From positions 1-60,744 of the forward strand of contig JAGVWA010000007.1 in assembly GCA_018304505.1 (NCBI GenBank): a stretch of 60,744 nt of DNA. Reading direction: 5' to 3'. The notes under the pieces are model-generated. The model had not been told where the DNA came from. It worked only from the letters and a program-made list of their open reading frames with translations, and did not search any database. This stretch comes from Nanobdellati archaeon (GTDB taxonomy: Archaea > B1Sed10-29 > JAGVWA01). This document shows positions 17,906-26,587 of the stretch, piece by piece (positions within the stretch are counted from its first letter, which is position 1; every line of letters starts with the position of its first letter). A program made the position numbers and the translations under genes.

Positions 17906-18556
17906 CTATTGGATCCCTTTTTCGACAATCGTGAATAAGGCCTCATCGTCCTCTTTTTTGCATATGTGCTTTTTAATCCGGGCCTTCCGCATTCCAGGCC
18001 CGTGTTTTTGCAGCTCAAGAATCACCTTGGAATTGTAGCGCAGGATGTCGCCGCCGACGCTTTCCGTGCTGCCGGTATTGATGTCCGTGTAAACCTGGTT
18101 CGTAATGAGCACGGGTATGTTGCTCTTGCGCGCAATCGCCAAGAGCGATGAGAGCTGCCTCCCAAGTTCGCGGTTTGTCTCCTGGTATTTTTCCTGGCTC
18201 AGCTCAAGCCGGTAGAGGGCGGCCATGGAATCGACTATTATCAGCGACGCACCCTGGATTTCCTTGATTTTGTCTATGCACCTTGACTGCTCCTCGAAAT
18301 TCGTGGGCTCAAAGAGGAGCGTGTTTGCCACCACCTTGTCGAAATCGCTACCAGCAATCTGCTTCAGCCGCTTCTCGGAAAACCCGCCTTCGGTGTCGAT
18401 GAACACGACTTTCTTTTTTGCCGCAACTTTCGATAGCGTGTGCAGGCAAATGTTAGTCTTTCCAGTGCCGCTCGGGCCATAGAACTGAGAGATAACTTTA
18501 TTAGGCAGTTCGCCCCCAATGAGCTCATCAATGGGTTTGCAACCAATTTGGATCAT
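17906..18556 (-). CDS. radB: DNA repair and recombination protein RadB
   Basis: A 216-residue RecA-core protein with Walker A GPSGTGKT at residues 27-34. F-I-D-T-E-G-G-F-S and a Walker B segment L-I-I-V-D-S-M-A-A-L-Y follow. The start M-I-x-I-G-x-x-x-I-D-E-L-I-G-G is typical of archaeal RadB. The N-terminal helix-hairpin-helix domain of RadA is missing, as expected. RadB is a RadA paralogue that promotes homologous recombination. It shares a short intergenic promoter region with the divergent cdc48 gene. Confidence 0.93.
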   Translation of the reverse strand: MIQIGCKPIDELIGGELPNKVISQFYGPSGTGKTNICLHTLSKVAAKKKVVFIDTEGGFSEKRLKQIAGSDFDKVVANTLLFEPTNFEEQSRCIDKIKEIQGASLIIVDSMAALYRLELSQEKYQETNRELGRQLSSLLAIARKSNIPVLITNQVYTDINTGSTESVGGDILRYNSKVILELQKHGPGMRKARIKKHICKKEDDEALFTIVEKGIQ

Positions 18557-18581
18557 AAAAACCTATATATTTGTGAAACTT

Positions 18582-18593
18582 CTACTATATTAT
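18582..18593. promoter_or_regulatory. Shared divergent promoter region of radB and cdc48
   Basis: The 60-bp gap 18557-18616 contains TACTATATTATA. Read rightward it lies 24-35 nt before the cdc48 ATG at 18617. Read leftward it lies about 26-37 nt before the radB ATG at 18556. One AT-rich core may therefore serve both directions. GGGGTTGATG before the cdc48 ATG could act as its ribosome binding site. Confidence 0.4.
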
Positions 18594-18616
18594 AACTCTT
18601 TTTTGGGGTTGATGCA

Positions 18617-20761
18617 ATGGTTAGGCTAACAGTATCGGAAGCACGACATGAGGACGTTGGCAGACAGAGGATACGGCTCGACGACAAGGTGAGAAAACAG
18701 CTTGACCTCGGGGCTGGCGATATAGTTCAGATTGTGGGCAAAAAGACCACCACTGCGAAGGTATGGCCGCTTTACGGCGAGGAAGAGGGCATAGTTAGCA
18801 TGGGGCCTCTCATAAGGCAGAACGCTGGCGTTGCCATCGGTGACCACGTTGAGGTAACCAAGGCAGACAAGGTTGCCATGGCCAAGAAAATCGTTTTCGC
18901 GCCAGTCCCAAATCCCATGCGATTTAGAGAGGATATATGGGAACTTGCAAAGAACCAGATCCTCGATACTCCTGTGGTACAGGGTGACATCATTTCAGTA
19001 CCAGGGTTTGGGGCCCAATTGTATTTCAAGGCAGTCAAGGTCGCGCCCCACGGCGTTGTTTTGATAAAGCGCGAGACCAAAGTGGAGTTCAGGGAAGAGC
19101 CGCCGAAGGACTACGAAGCAGTGGGCCTCATCTCATATGAGGACATTGGGGGCCTTGGGGACCAAGTTAAGAAGATACGGGAAATAATCGAGCTTCCATT
19201 ACGTCATCCGGAGCTGTTCCAAAAACTTGGAATCGACGCGCCAAAGGGCGTTTTGCTGCACGGCCCCCCGGGCACGGGAAAAACGCTGTTGGCAAAGGCC
19301 GTGGCATCGGAGAGCGACGCGAACTTCTTCAGCATCCAGGGTCCTGAGATTATTTCAAAATTCGTCGGCGAGGCAGAAGAGCGCCTGCGAAGAATCTTTA
19401 TCGAGTCAGAGGAGAAAGCCCCGAGCATTATTTTTATAGATGAGATCGACGCCATTGCACCAAAGCGGGAAGAGGTTGTTGGGGAAGTCGAAAAGCGCGT
19501 AGTAGCGCAACTGTTGACGCTGATGGACGGCTTAAAATCAAGAGGCCGCGTAGTTGTCATTGCTGCAACCAACAGGCCCAATGCCGTTGATCCTGCACTC
19601 AGGAGGCCCGGGAGATTTGACAGGGAAATTGAACTTGGGGTTCCTGACAAGAAAGGCAGGAAGGACATCCTGCAGATCCATACGCGCAACATGCCGCTTG
19701 AGAAGGACGTTGACCTTGCAGATTTTGCAGCCATAACCCACGGTTACGTTGGCGCGGACATCGCAGCGCTTGCGCGTGAAGCAGCAATGAAAACCCTGCG
19801 CAGGATTCTTCCGGAGATAAATCTTGAGGAGGATGACATTCCAATAGAGGTTCTGCAGAACCTCAAGGTCACGAAAAAGGATTTCACGGACGCACTAAAA
19901 GAAGTGAGCCCAAGTGCCCTTAGGGAGGTCTTTGTGGAATCGCCGAATGTGAAATGGGATGACATCGGCGGTCTTGAAGAGGCCAAAAAGGAGTTAAAGG
20001 AAGCAATCGAGTGGCCGCTTAAGTATCCTGAGATGTTCAGGCGCATGGGCATCAAGCCCCCGCGGGGCATCATGTTGTTCGGGCCTCCGGGAACAGGAAA
20101 AACGCTGCTTGCAAAGGCTGTGGCTACAGAGGCAGAGGCGAACTTCATCGCAGTTCGCGGGCCAGAACTTTTGAGTAAGTGGGTGGGGGAAAGCGAAAAG
20201 GGAATCCGCGAAACCTTCAGGAAGGCCAGAACCGCAGCGCCGTGCATCATTTTCTTCGACGAAATTGATTCAATCGCTCCTCGGCGTGGCGGTGATGGGG
20301 GAACCCACGTGCTAGAAACCATGGTAAACCAGTTGCTGACAGAACTCGACGGCCTAGATGAATTGAAGGACGTTATCGTAGTCGCTGCCACCAACAGGCC
20401 AGACATCGTAGACCCTGCTCTCTTGAGGCCAGGTAGATTCGATAGGATGATACAAATCAACGCGCCGGATCAGGAAACTAGGCTGCAAATACTGAAGGTG
20501 CACACCGTCGGCGTGCCGCTTGAAAAATCAGTTGACCTGAAGCAACTTGCAGAGAAGACCAAGGGCTACTCTGGCGCGGACTTGCAGGCAGTAGTTCGGG
20601 AAGCAGTCATGTCTGCACTGCGCGAAAACAAGCAAGCGAAAATAGTGGCGCAAAAGTACGTCGATGCGGCGCTCGATTTAGTCAAGCCGAGCATCGAAGA
20701 AAAAGTCGTCGAGCACTATCAGAAGTTCAAGGAAGAATACAAGGGCGTCGAGTTTAGGTAA
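18617..20761 (+). CDS. Cdc48/VAT-type double AAA+ ATPase
   Basis: A 714-residue protein. The N-terminal double-psi barrel plus Cdc48 N2 domain spans residues ~1-180. AAA domain D1 has Walker A GPPGTGKT near residue 216, and D2 has the same motif at residue ~489. Walker B segments are I-I-F-I-D-E-I-D and I-I-F-F-D-E-I-D. Second-region arginines appear in R-R-P-G-R-F-D and L-R-P-G-R-F-D. It is a hexameric unfoldase that extracts or unfolds proteins, in archaea probably for the proteasome. The length is slightly below Thermoplasma VAT, with no domain missing. It is the best-conserved gene of the window. Confidence 0.95.
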   Translation: MVRLTVSEARHEDVGRQRIRLDDKVRKQLDLGAGDIVQIVGKKTTTAKVWPLYGEEEGIVSMGPLIRQNAGVAIGDHVEVTKADKVAMAKKIVFAPVPNPMRFREDIWELAKNQILDTPVVQGDIISVPGFGAQLYFKAVKVAPHGVVLIKRETKVEFREEPPKDYEAVGLISYEDIGGLGDQVKKIREIIELPLRHPELFQKLGIDAPKGVLLHGPPGTGKTLLAKAVASESDANFFSIQGPEIISKFVGEAEERLRRIFIESEEKAPSIIFIDEIDAIAPKREEVVGEVEKRVVAQLLTLMDGLKSRGRVVVIAATNRPNAVDPALRRPGRFDREIELGVPDKKGRKDILQIHTRNMPLEKDVDLADFAAITHGYVGADIAALAREAAMKTLRRILPEINLEEDDIPIEVLQNLKVTKKDFTDALKEVSPSALREVFVESPNVKWDDIGGLEEAKKELKEAIEWPLKYPEMFRRMGIKPPRGIMLFGPPGTGKTLLAKAVATEAEANFIAVRGPELLSKWVGESEKGIRETFRKARTAAPCIIFFDEIDSIAPRRGGDGGTHVLETMVNQLLTELDGLDELKDVIVVAATNRPDIVDPALLRPGRFDRMIQINAPDQETRLQILKVHTVGVPLEKSVDLKQLAEKTKGYSGADLQAVVREAVMSALRENKQAKIVAQKYVDAALDLVKPSIEEKVVEHYQKFKEEYKGVEFR

Positions 20762-20871
20762 CGCCACGGCGACATTGAGCCCGGCTGCGATGGCAGTGTA
20801 TAATTCCCTAGTTTCTCGGAAAGCCACTTGCTCGAATTCTTTAATAACTACGAACTCCCGAAATAATAAAT

Positions 20872-21306
20872 ATGCTCTCGGATTCCTTGCTAGGCATATT
20901 TGAAGAAAGCAAAGACAAACGCATTGTCGTAGTCGGCACGACATGTACAGGAAAATCAGCATTAATCAAGCACATCCCCAACGCGCGCGACATGGACGAC
21001 ATTGTGTTTCCGCAGCCCACAAAGGAAGAAGCCGATTACGTTATGCAGAAGTCCTGGACGCCAGAAATCGGGGAAACCATGGCCCGCCTAGTCAGAGAAA
21101 AAGTGAAAATCAAGCCCGGCGAGCCAGTTTTCAGAACCGTCATTATCGATGCAGATCTTATCGTTTATCTACACATTGATGACGCGCTTTTGAAAAAGCG
21201 TGTGGGGGAAAGGGGCGTTTCCTTTGCAGATGCTAAGAGCATGCAGGACATGATCAAGCAAGAAATCGATGAATCCGGGATTCCGTGCATCACCATCGAG
21301 ATCTAG
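20872..21306 (+). CDS. Small P-loop protein, possible kinase-like NTPase
   Basis: A 144-residue protein with a Walker A motif, GTTCTGKS, at residues 22-29. A plausible later hydrophobic strand is L-I-V-Y-L-H-I-D-D. The rest is helical, with K-K-R-V-G-E-R-G-V-S-F-A-D-A resembling the lid of nucleoside/adenylate kinase-like P-loop enzymes. The substrate is unknown. Its 3' end overlaps the last four bases of the convergent M50 protease gene. Confidence 0.65.
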   Translation: MLSDSLLGIFEESKDKRIVVVGTTCTGKSALIKHIPNARDMDDIVFPQPTKEEADYVMQKSWTPEIGETMARLVREKVKIKPGEPVFRTVIIDADLIVYLHIDDALLKKRVGERGVSFADAKSMQDMIKQEIDESGIPCITIEI

Positions 21307-21860
21307 AACCTCACAAAGAAGTTCAGGAAAAACAACGGCAGGAAAACGATGGCCCACACGGTTGGAGACCAGTCATACACTTTTTTTCCGTCAAGTATGA
21401 ATAATGGGATGAGGTTGAAGAAGCCAAGGAACAGATTCACTGTTATGCCAATGCGCGCGATGTCGGTAAAAATCCCGTTGAGGGCCAGGTAGTAAAACAC
21501 GCCTGCTAAGAGCACATTTGTCATCGGGCCGGCAAGGCTGATTATGCCGTTTTCTCGCCGCGTCAGGTTGCTTTTGTAGATGTGCACAGCTCCGGGAGCT
21601 GCGAACACCAAACTTCCGGCAGTCATTATGGCTAAAAAGATTGCTAGGACAAGGCCATGCATCCACGCGCGATAGTATGCAGTGCAGCCGTATTTTATTG
21701 CAGTGATTTTGTGCGCAATTTCATGCAATACAAAACCGAGGCCGACAGTAATCAAAACAATTGGAAAACTCAGAAAAAACGGAAGCGAGAAAGCCAGGCT
21801 GATCGTGACAATGCTAATGAACAAATGAGTAACTTCGGTCTTGTCGAACAGTTCCAGCAT
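21303..21860 (-). CDS. Site-2-protease family (M50) intramembrane metalloprotease
   Basis: A 185-residue membrane protein with the zinc motif H46-E47-x-x-H50 (LHEIAHK) inside a transmembrane segment. The downstream N-L-I-P-L-F-I-L-D-G-K matches the N-P-x-P-x-x-x-L-D-G motif that supplies the third zinc ligand. L-A-G-P-M-T-N-V lies between them, as in the family. It probably cleaves membrane-embedded substrates such as anti-regulators or signal-peptide remnants. It is a minimal version without PDZ or CBS domains and is convergent with the P-loop gene. Confidence 0.85.
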   Translation of the reverse strand: MLELFDKTEVTHLFISIVTISLAFSLPFFLSFPIVLITVGLGFVLHEIAHKITAIKYGCTAYYRAWMHGLVLAIFLAIMTAGSLVFAAPGAVHIYKSNLTRRENGIISLAGPMTNVLLAGVFYYLALNGIFTDIARIGITVNLFLGFFNLIPLFILDGKKVYDWSPTVWAIVFLPLFFLNFFVRF

Positions 21861-21926
21861 ACGTTGATTTTTACAGCATGACTGAATAAAAAGCTTTCAT
21901 TGATGTGTTTCCGAGGCAGGGGAATA

Positions 21927-21934
21927 TTTATAAA
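21927..21934 (+). promoter_or_regulatory. TATA box before the LamG pilin-like gene
   Basis: TTTATAAA-type sequence lies about 23-30 nt before the ATG at 21957, consistent with a leaderless transcript. Confidence 0.45.
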
Positions 21935-21956
21935 GGCGTTTTGAGTTCCTGTATGC

Positions 21957-23915
21957 ATGAGAAAAGGACAAGGCGCGTTCGAGTACATCATGACCTACGG
22001 ATGGGCAATCATAATCATCATAATTGTTGGCATAATTCTCTATAACTCCGGCGTGTTTGGCCAGGCTACAGAGAGCACGCAGGGTTTTATCAAGATAAGG
22101 CCGTCAGAGCACGCGTTTTATTTTGACGGCAGCGCTGTAATATCCTGGGTAAACGTTGCCGGCCAGTCCCTGAAAAGCGTAACAGTAGGATACACAGGAG
22201 ACTGTGTTGTGAACTCAAGTCTGGGAAACATCAAAACCGGTAAGCGCGCCAACGACGAAATCACATGCTCGTCAGGCTGCACAATTGGCGACGCGGTTAT
22301 TGTAGACGCATCAGTATCCTACATTGCGGAAACAGGAGTGAACAGGACCGAAACAGGGGTAATAAGGGGAACATGCTTCCAGAAAACCCTAGCATTTAGT
22401 TTAACGTGGCCATTCACCAACGCCTCGAACTACACGTACAACAGCTCTGAAGCCGAAGTCTCGGGAGGCACGCTGTCGCTGTTGCTGCAGTCATTCTCGA
22501 TTATTGATGACACGCAGGACGAATTCAACAACGGTACGCACAACAACACAGAGTACAACACCACCGGCGGATATGTACAGCTTTCTCCAGTGAACACAAC
22601 TGGGAACTTTTCAAGCAAGATACAGGCAGCCGGCCTCAATGCATCGTGGAAAAACATCTCGTGGTTCCAGGAACTCTGCTACGGCTGTGACCTTCCTGAC
22701 AGCGGCGCAACTGAGTCAGGGAATTACGTTTCAAAGGTGAACATGTCAGCCAACGTGCTGCTGATGCACATGGATGAGGAATCTGGGTCAACAATAGCCG
22801 ACACTTCGGGCAACGGAAACAACGGAACATACAACGGCACAAACCAGAACCAGACAGGCAAATTCGACAAGGGCCTCGGCTTCAATGGAGAAAATGAGTC
22901 CCTGCTTGTTGATGATGATGCGTCACTGCAACTCACAACTGCGGGCTCAATTGAGCTTTGGGTGAAACCAGACAGCACAACACAGGATTCTGACGCGAAT
23001 CTCGTGAGCAAGACAAATGGATCAACCGATGCCGATATTTCATACGCCCTGTACTGGGACCAGACAGATTCGGTCATCCGGGGCCAAATCAGCAATGGCT
23101 CTGACTCAAACACAGTCGAAACCAGCTTGCTGGCAAGCACCGAATTCCACCACATTGTGTTTACGTGGAACTCCTCAGACCTGGCAATGTACGTTAACGG
23201 CTCCTCTGTAAACTCCACAACAGCAAATGCCACGGCACAGGCGAATTCGACTCACACATTGAGAATCGGGGGCGCGACCTTCAATGACTCCGGGGATCAG
23301 GAATTCAACGGAACTCTTGATGAACTCGCGATATACAACAGCACATTAACATCTGCACAAGTGCTTGAACATTACAAGCGGGGCATATTGAAATTGAACA
23401 TGACTGTTAGGAGCTGTAATGACTCTGCGTGCAGCGGCGAGTCATTGACAGACATTGCTGACGTTTCACCAGTTACGCTGTCAGTTGACAACAACACGCA
23501 CTTCCAGTACGTTGCCTTGTTTGACACTGATGACGCGACATACTCGCCGTTACTGTACAACGTTTCGATTGCATATGAGAGGTATGCCAACACCACTGTT
23601 AATGTGACAACCAGCAACCTGAAAGCCAATTCCGCGATCGTTGCCTGGACCAGCTTCACGGAGACTGCGGCCATCAGCACCGGTTCTGCAGTTTACTACC
23701 AGCTGAGCAATGACTCGGGAACAAGCTGGCAGGAGTGGAGCGGAGCCGCGTGGACAACCACTGGCGCACTGACTTATAATAACACCGCAAGCACAATCAA
23801 TACAAACATACCGACATTCACGATTGATGGAAAGCAGCTGCGCATCAGGCTGTATCTTGTCTCCACAGGCGGGCAGATTTCGGTAGATGAAATTAGTGCA
23901 GGATACTCAACTTAA
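21957..23915 (+). CDS. Secreted LamG-domain protein with class III (pilin-like) signal
   Basis: A 652-residue protein. MRKGQGAFEYIMTYGWAIII is a class III signal with KGQ cleavage context, processed by a FlaK/EppA-type peptidase in archaea. A central concanavalin/LamG-like domain (nt ~22740-23380) shows L-L-M-H-M-D-E-x-S-G-S-x-x-x-D-x-S-G-N-G-N-N-G, then G-L-G-F-N-G-E, I-E-L-W-V-K-P and the terminal L-D-E-L-A-I-Y-N-S-T. The flanking beta-rich parts are dense in N-x-S/T sites. It is likely a pilus-associated or surface-exposed glycan-binding subunit (inference). Confidence 0.8.
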   Translation: MRKGQGAFEYIMTYGWAIIIIIIVGIILYNSGVFGQATESTQGFIKIRPSEHAFYFDGSAVISWVNVAGQSLKSVTVGYTGDCVVNSSLGNIKTGKRANDEITCSSGCTIGDAVIVDASVSYIAETGVNRTETGVIRGTCFQKTLAFSLTWPFTNASNYTYNSSEAEVSGGTLSLLLQSFSIIDDTQDEFNNGTHNNTEYNTTGGYVQLSPVNTTGNFSSKIQAAGLNASWKNISWFQELCYGCDLPDSGATESGNYVSKVNMSANVLLMHMDEESGSTIADTSGNGNNGTYNGTNQNQTGKFDKGLGFNGENESLLVDDDASLQLTTAGSIELWVKPDSTTQDSDANLVSKTNGSTDADISYALYWDQTDSVIRGQISNGSDSNTVETSLLASTEFHHIVFTWNSSDLAMYVNGSSVNSTTANATAQANSTHTLRIGGATFNDSGDQEFNGTLDELAIYNSTLTSAQVLEHYKRGILKLNMTVRSCNDSACSGESLTDIADVSPVTLSVDNNTHFQYVALFDTDDATYSPLLYNVSIAYERYANTTVNVTTSNLKANSAIVAWTSFTETAAISTGSAVYYQLSNDSGTSWQEWSGAAWTTTGALTYNNTASTINTNIPTFTIDGKQLRIRLYLVSTGGQISVDEISAGYST

Positions 23916-23924
23916 GTTGGCATT

Positions 23925-23981
23925 CTGGCATTGCTGGTATTGGCTGGCATTGCTGGTATTGGCTGGCATTGCTGGTATGTG
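23925..23981 (+). repeat. Three tandem 19-bp repeats in the intergenic region
   Basis: Unit ctggcattgctggtattgg occurs exactly at 23925-23943 and 23944-23962, with a third copy diverging at its 3' end (23963-23981). It lies in the 214-bp gap 23916-24129 just after a stop codon. No open reading frame is evident in the gap; the rest of it is the presumed promoter region of the pilin cluster. Confidence 0.85.
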
Positions 23982-24129
23982 GGCATTGTGCAGTGCTAGT
24001 TGTCCTTGAGGCTATTTGATTTAGGTTTTTTTTCCTTAGAAATCCCTTTGCAACCCATCCTGGTTTAAACTAGTTTCAACTGGATAACGTTGCAAAATCC
24101 TTTTATTCTTGTTTTGAGCAACTAATAAC

Positions 24130-24297
24130 ATGGATAACAAAGGCCAGATGTCAGCAGAACTCATCATTCTAATGGCGGCTGTGTTGACGATCGGAATTTT
24201 CGTGGTGCAGAGCATCATGGGGTCTACCCAAAGCGCTGCGGCAAAGCTCAACAAGTCGACGGAAAAAGTTCTCGCTGAAATCGAGAGCATGATGTAA
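24130..24297 (+). CDS. Tiny pilin-like protein 1 (class III signal)
   Basis: A 55-residue protein, MDNKGQMSAELIILMAAVL at its start, with a KGQ class III cleavage site and one hydrophobic helix. A short polar helix ending E-I-E-S-M-M follows. This is the minimal architecture of archaeal pilins or adhesive subunits: after cleavage only ~50 residues remain. It is followed 21 nt later by a paralogue of identical length. It is easily missed by gene callers because of its size. Confidence 0.8.
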   Translation: MDNKGQMSAELIILMAAVLTIGIFVVQSIMGSTQSAAAKLNKSTEKVLAEIESMM

Positions 24298-24318
24298 CAG
24301 CACGATCGGGAGCGTGAT

Positions 24319-24486
24319 ATGATGGATGACAAAGGACAGATCAGCGCAGAGTTACTCATAATCATGACGGCGATAATCGCCACAGCGATCGTTGTTGTCA
24401 ATGCTATGATGAACTCATCCAGCGCGGCAGAAAAGAAACTAGAAAGCACGGCAGCTAAGGCCATAAAGCAGGTGGGCAAGATATGA
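24319..24486 (+). CDS. Tiny pilin-like protein 2 (class III signal)
   Basis: A 55-residue paralogue of the preceding gene: MMDDKGQISAELLIIMTAIIA at the start (alternative second ATG at 24322), then a polar helix ending A-I-K-Q-V-G-K-I. The two share K-G-Q-(M/I)-S-A-E-L-(I/L)-I-(L/I)-M. Its stop codon overlaps the ATG of the next pilin-like gene by four bases, suggesting translational coupling in one operon. Confidence 0.8.
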   Translation: MMDDKGQISAELLIIMTAIIATAIVVVNAMMNSSSAAEKKLESTAAKAIKQVGKI

Positions 24487-24764
24487 GGGTAAGGAAGGGC
24501 CAGCTCACTATGGAGCTAATGATTGTTATAGCTTCGGTGCTGTTGATGATCAGCATCCTCGCCCCGCCGCTGTTCGCGTTCAAAATCAACAGCAGCAACG
24601 AGTCTCTATCCGACATAGCGTACTGCAACGACGCCTACTTGAGCTGGCCCCAAATCAGGCTCCAATGGAACCCTACGTCAGAATACCTTGAAAAATGCTT
24701 AACGCCTAAATTCACGAGGAGACCAACAACCAGGGTTGAAGGGCTGGAGACATGGTTCAGATAA
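24483..24764 (+). CDS. Pilin-like secreted protein (class III signal)
   Basis: A 93-residue protein starting MRVRKGQLTMELMIVIASVLL, with KGQ cleavage context and one membrane helix. The ~60-residue soluble part contains two Cys (Y-C-N-D-A and L-E-K-C-L). ATG overlaps the preceding stop (ATGA), and its own 3' end overlaps the next gene by 13 nt. This is the middle of a compact pilin-like operon. Confidence 0.75.
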   Translation: MRVRKGQLTMELMIVIASVLLMISILAPPLFAFKINSSNESLSDIAYCNDAYLSWPQIRLQWNPTSEYLEKCLTPKFTRRPTTRVEGLETWFR

Positions 24765-25243
24765 ATTCGAGGGGCCAGGCCCTGATGTCTGAATTCATGA
24801 TCTACTTCCTCATTGTTCTTATGATGCTCGGCATGCTGTTTGTTTCAGCCAATGCAAAGATCCGCACACTTGGCTTGGAAAAAGCGGATTTCAAAAAACA
24901 GCTTGCAGTGTACTACGCGTCTGAGGCCCTTGTGACAACTACTGGGGCTCCGGATGACTGGCGCCCGGGAAATGTTGTAACGCTTGGCCTCGCGCAGTAT
25001 GACAAAAATCAGAACACTGTAATGCACCATCAGCTCGATGAGGGCAAAATCGGCAGGCTGCGCAACATGGACATCACCGAGGTAAGCCGGGCGCTGCGCC
25101 TCGACGACTACAGTATTTCACTGTCAATCAAATCAAGCAAAATGCCGCAGCTCAAGATAGGCCCGGACCTTGTGGGAATAACGATTAAACGCGTCGCGCT
25201 GTGTGGAGGAGTTGAGTGTGTCATTGAAATCACGGCGCAGTAA
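24752..25243 (+). CDS. Pilin-like membrane-anchored protein
   Basis: A 163-residue protein. NSRGQALMSEFMIYFLIVLMML resembles a class III signal with R-G-Q in place of K-G-Q, followed by a helix. The mature region has a beta-rich C-terminus containing C-G-G-V-E-C, a probable disulfide or metal pair. It overlaps the genes on both sides, indicating co-translation. Confidence 0.75.
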   Translation: MVQINSRGQALMSEFMIYFLIVLMMLGMLFVSANAKIRTLGLEKADFKKQLAVYYASEALVTTTGAPDDWRPGNVVTLGLAQYDKNQNTVMHHQLDEGKIGRLRNMDITEVSRALRLDDYSISLSIKSSKMPQLKIGPDLVGITIKRVALCGGVECVIEITAQ

Positions 25244-25574
25244 ACCTGTGAATAGCAAGCAGTATCGTAGTAATGGCAGCCGGGGCTTTGCGTTGCTCAT
25301 AGAGGCCATCCTGTCATTGGTGGTCGTGTTGGCGGTCTCTGTATTTCCCGCTGCGGAAACGCGCGACATGAATGATCAGTACAGCCGGGCGCTCGCGCAG
25401 GACATAACAGAAGTGTGTGCACTAAAGGGGAATTTTGGATTGAATACGCTCTATTTTCGCATGACGGATATGGTGTCATTGTGCCTTTCCAAGTTACAAG
25501 GCAGGCGCGTTTTCACGAAGTCAGGGAGTTTCACGTGCTCCAATGCGATGCTCACTGATTGCTTGATTCCGTAG
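25218..25574 (+). CDS. Pilin-like protein with atypical class III signal
   Basis: About 118 residues from the GTG at 25218, chosen because GGAGGAG lies seven bases upstream; GTG 25203 is an in-frame alternative. A basic stretch precedes G-S-R-G-F-A-L-L-I-E-A-I-L-S-L-V-V-V, a pilin-type helix with the conserved Glu. The mature part has three Cys. The 3' 124 nt overlap the end of the convergent gene on the minus strand. If only one of the two is full length, its real end might lie near 25450. Confidence 0.65.
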   Translation: MSLKSRRSKPVNSKQYRSNGSRGFALLIEAILSLVVVLAVSVFPAAETRDMNDQYSRALAQDITEVCALKGNFGLNTLYFRMTDMVSLCLSKLQGRRVFTKSGSFTCSNAMLTDCLIP

Positions 25575-25750
25575 TACGTGCTGCGGTCGCATGCAGCGTT
25601 TATCTTGTCGTACAGCCTCGCGAGTTCCTGTTTCTCCAGCACTGCCGAGTGCGATGACTTTATCTTCACTAAAATCGGCGACATCAGCAGCACTACTGAG
25701 AGCGCAACGCTCAACACCAGCAGGTATTCTATGCTAAGCTGCCCCTTCAT
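25451..25750 (-). CDS. Pilin-like protein (class III signal)
   Basis: A 99-residue protein from the ATG at 25750, giving MKGQLSIEYLLVLSVALSVV, a canonical class III signal. The mature part is helical (AVLEKQELARLYDKINAACD) with two Cys. The first ATG overlaps the end of the upstream minus-strand gene by 17 nt, indicating coupling. Its 3' end overlaps a convergent plus-strand pilin gene by 124 nt, which is unusually long. Confidence 0.75.
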   Translation of the reverse strand: MKGQLSIEYLLVLSVALSVVLLMSPILVKIKSSHSAVLEKQELARLYDKINAACDRSTYYGIKQSVSIALEHVKLPDFVKTRLPCNLERHNDTISVMRK

Positions 25751-26255
25751 AAGTTGAACCCTCCGGTATAAGCGTAACTGAGGTATGGTCGCCGCGCGCT
25801 GTTTCGTACACAAATGCAACCCGCAGCCCGGCTACTTTTCCAAAGTCAATATCGGTTGACGTGTCTTTTACCATAAATGCGCCGTTTTCGTAAGCGAGGA
25901 AATTCTGGCACGCCGTCTTCTTGTCGGCGAGCAGCGTCTTTAGTTCATAAATCAAATTCAGCGCGTCGTTGTACTCGTAATTCCCTGGATTGACATAGCC
26001 GACCTTGATTTTGCCAGGCAGTAGGTGGCTGTAGTACGCCAGTGTTCCGCAAGCCTGCAGCACGCTTTTAGACCTTGTCATGATAAAGCGAAAATAGCGT
26101 TCGAACGTGTAGCTGTCTTTCGTGAACTCCTGATGCAGAATTACGGCGTTCTGAGACTCGTCGAGGTCTTTGTACATCGAGTTTTCGAAAGCCATTATCT
26201 GCGAAGCCATCACAAGCGCCCCAAGGGCAATGACGAAAGTGAAAAAACCGCGCAT
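25734..26255 (-). CDS. Secreted/membrane-anchored protein of the pilin cluster
   Basis: A 173-residue protein with an N-terminal hydrophobic helix (MRGFFTFVIALGALVMASQIMAF) and no K-G-Q motif. A mixed alpha/beta ectodomain with two Cys (L-Q-A-C-G and T-A-C-Q-N) follows. Its neighbours suggest a minor pilin or assembly partner. It is upstream of, and overlaps, the 99-residue pilin gene. Confidence 0.65.
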   Translation of the reverse strand: MRGFFTFVIALGALVMASQIMAFENSMYKDLDESQNAVILHQEFTKDSYTFERYFRFIMTRSKSVLQACGTLAYYSHLLPGKIKVGYVNPGNYEYNDALNLIYELKTLLADKKTACQNFLAYENGAFMVKDTSTDIDFGKVAGLRVAFVYETARGDHTSVTLIPEGSTYEGAA

Positions 26256-26299
26256 GTATTAGTTACACATTCATGTTATAAGTATTTTTTGCAACACCC

Positions 26300-26315
26300 G
26301 CGGGTTTAAACCCGC
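26300..26315. repeat. 16-bp perfect palindrome upstream of the pilin-cluster minus arm
   Basis: gcgggtttaaacccgc is a perfect palindrome 45 nt upstream of the minus-strand start at 26255. It could be an operator or part of a terminator; TATTTTTT lies 5' of it. Confidence 0.5.
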
Positions 26316-26347
26316 AGCAGTTAAATCAGTGCTAGGCTATGGGTTGA

Positions 26348-26569
26348 ATGTCTTCAGCATCCTGTGAACCATACTATAATATATTATCGGTTGTGCATAA
26401 CATATTTAGAGAGGGGGAAGCAGTTGAAGAGGAAACTACAGGCTTTTTTGGTTATAAGTCTTAGCATAATTTTAATGAGCAATGTAATGGCACAAGTGTA
26501 ACTGGAAAGCTTGAGAATTTTTTAATAAAAATTGACAAAATAAAAGAAATTGGCGGTATACGCGCTTAA
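26348..26569 (+). pseudogene. Possible decayed small gene(s) with in-frame TAG
   Basis: One frame reads from the ATG at 26348 to the TAA at 26567-26569 with a single interruption, TAG at 26462-26464. The second half reads like coding sequence (ending KIKEIGGIRA). In another frame, TTG at 26424 preceded by GAGGGGG encodes a 25-residue, signal-peptide-like string (MKRKLQAFLVISLSIILMSN at its start) that stops at 26501. A one-base shift there would join it to the first frame. Either reading suggests a broken gene. The stretch is otherwise empty of clear genes from 26256 to 26587. Confidence 0.25.
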
Positions 26570-26587
26570 AATTAATATGTGATCATA

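Noticed and set aside
23925-23981. CRISPR-like repeat
   Set aside because: Units are directly adjacent with no spacers. No CRISPR array or cas gene was seen anywhere in the window.
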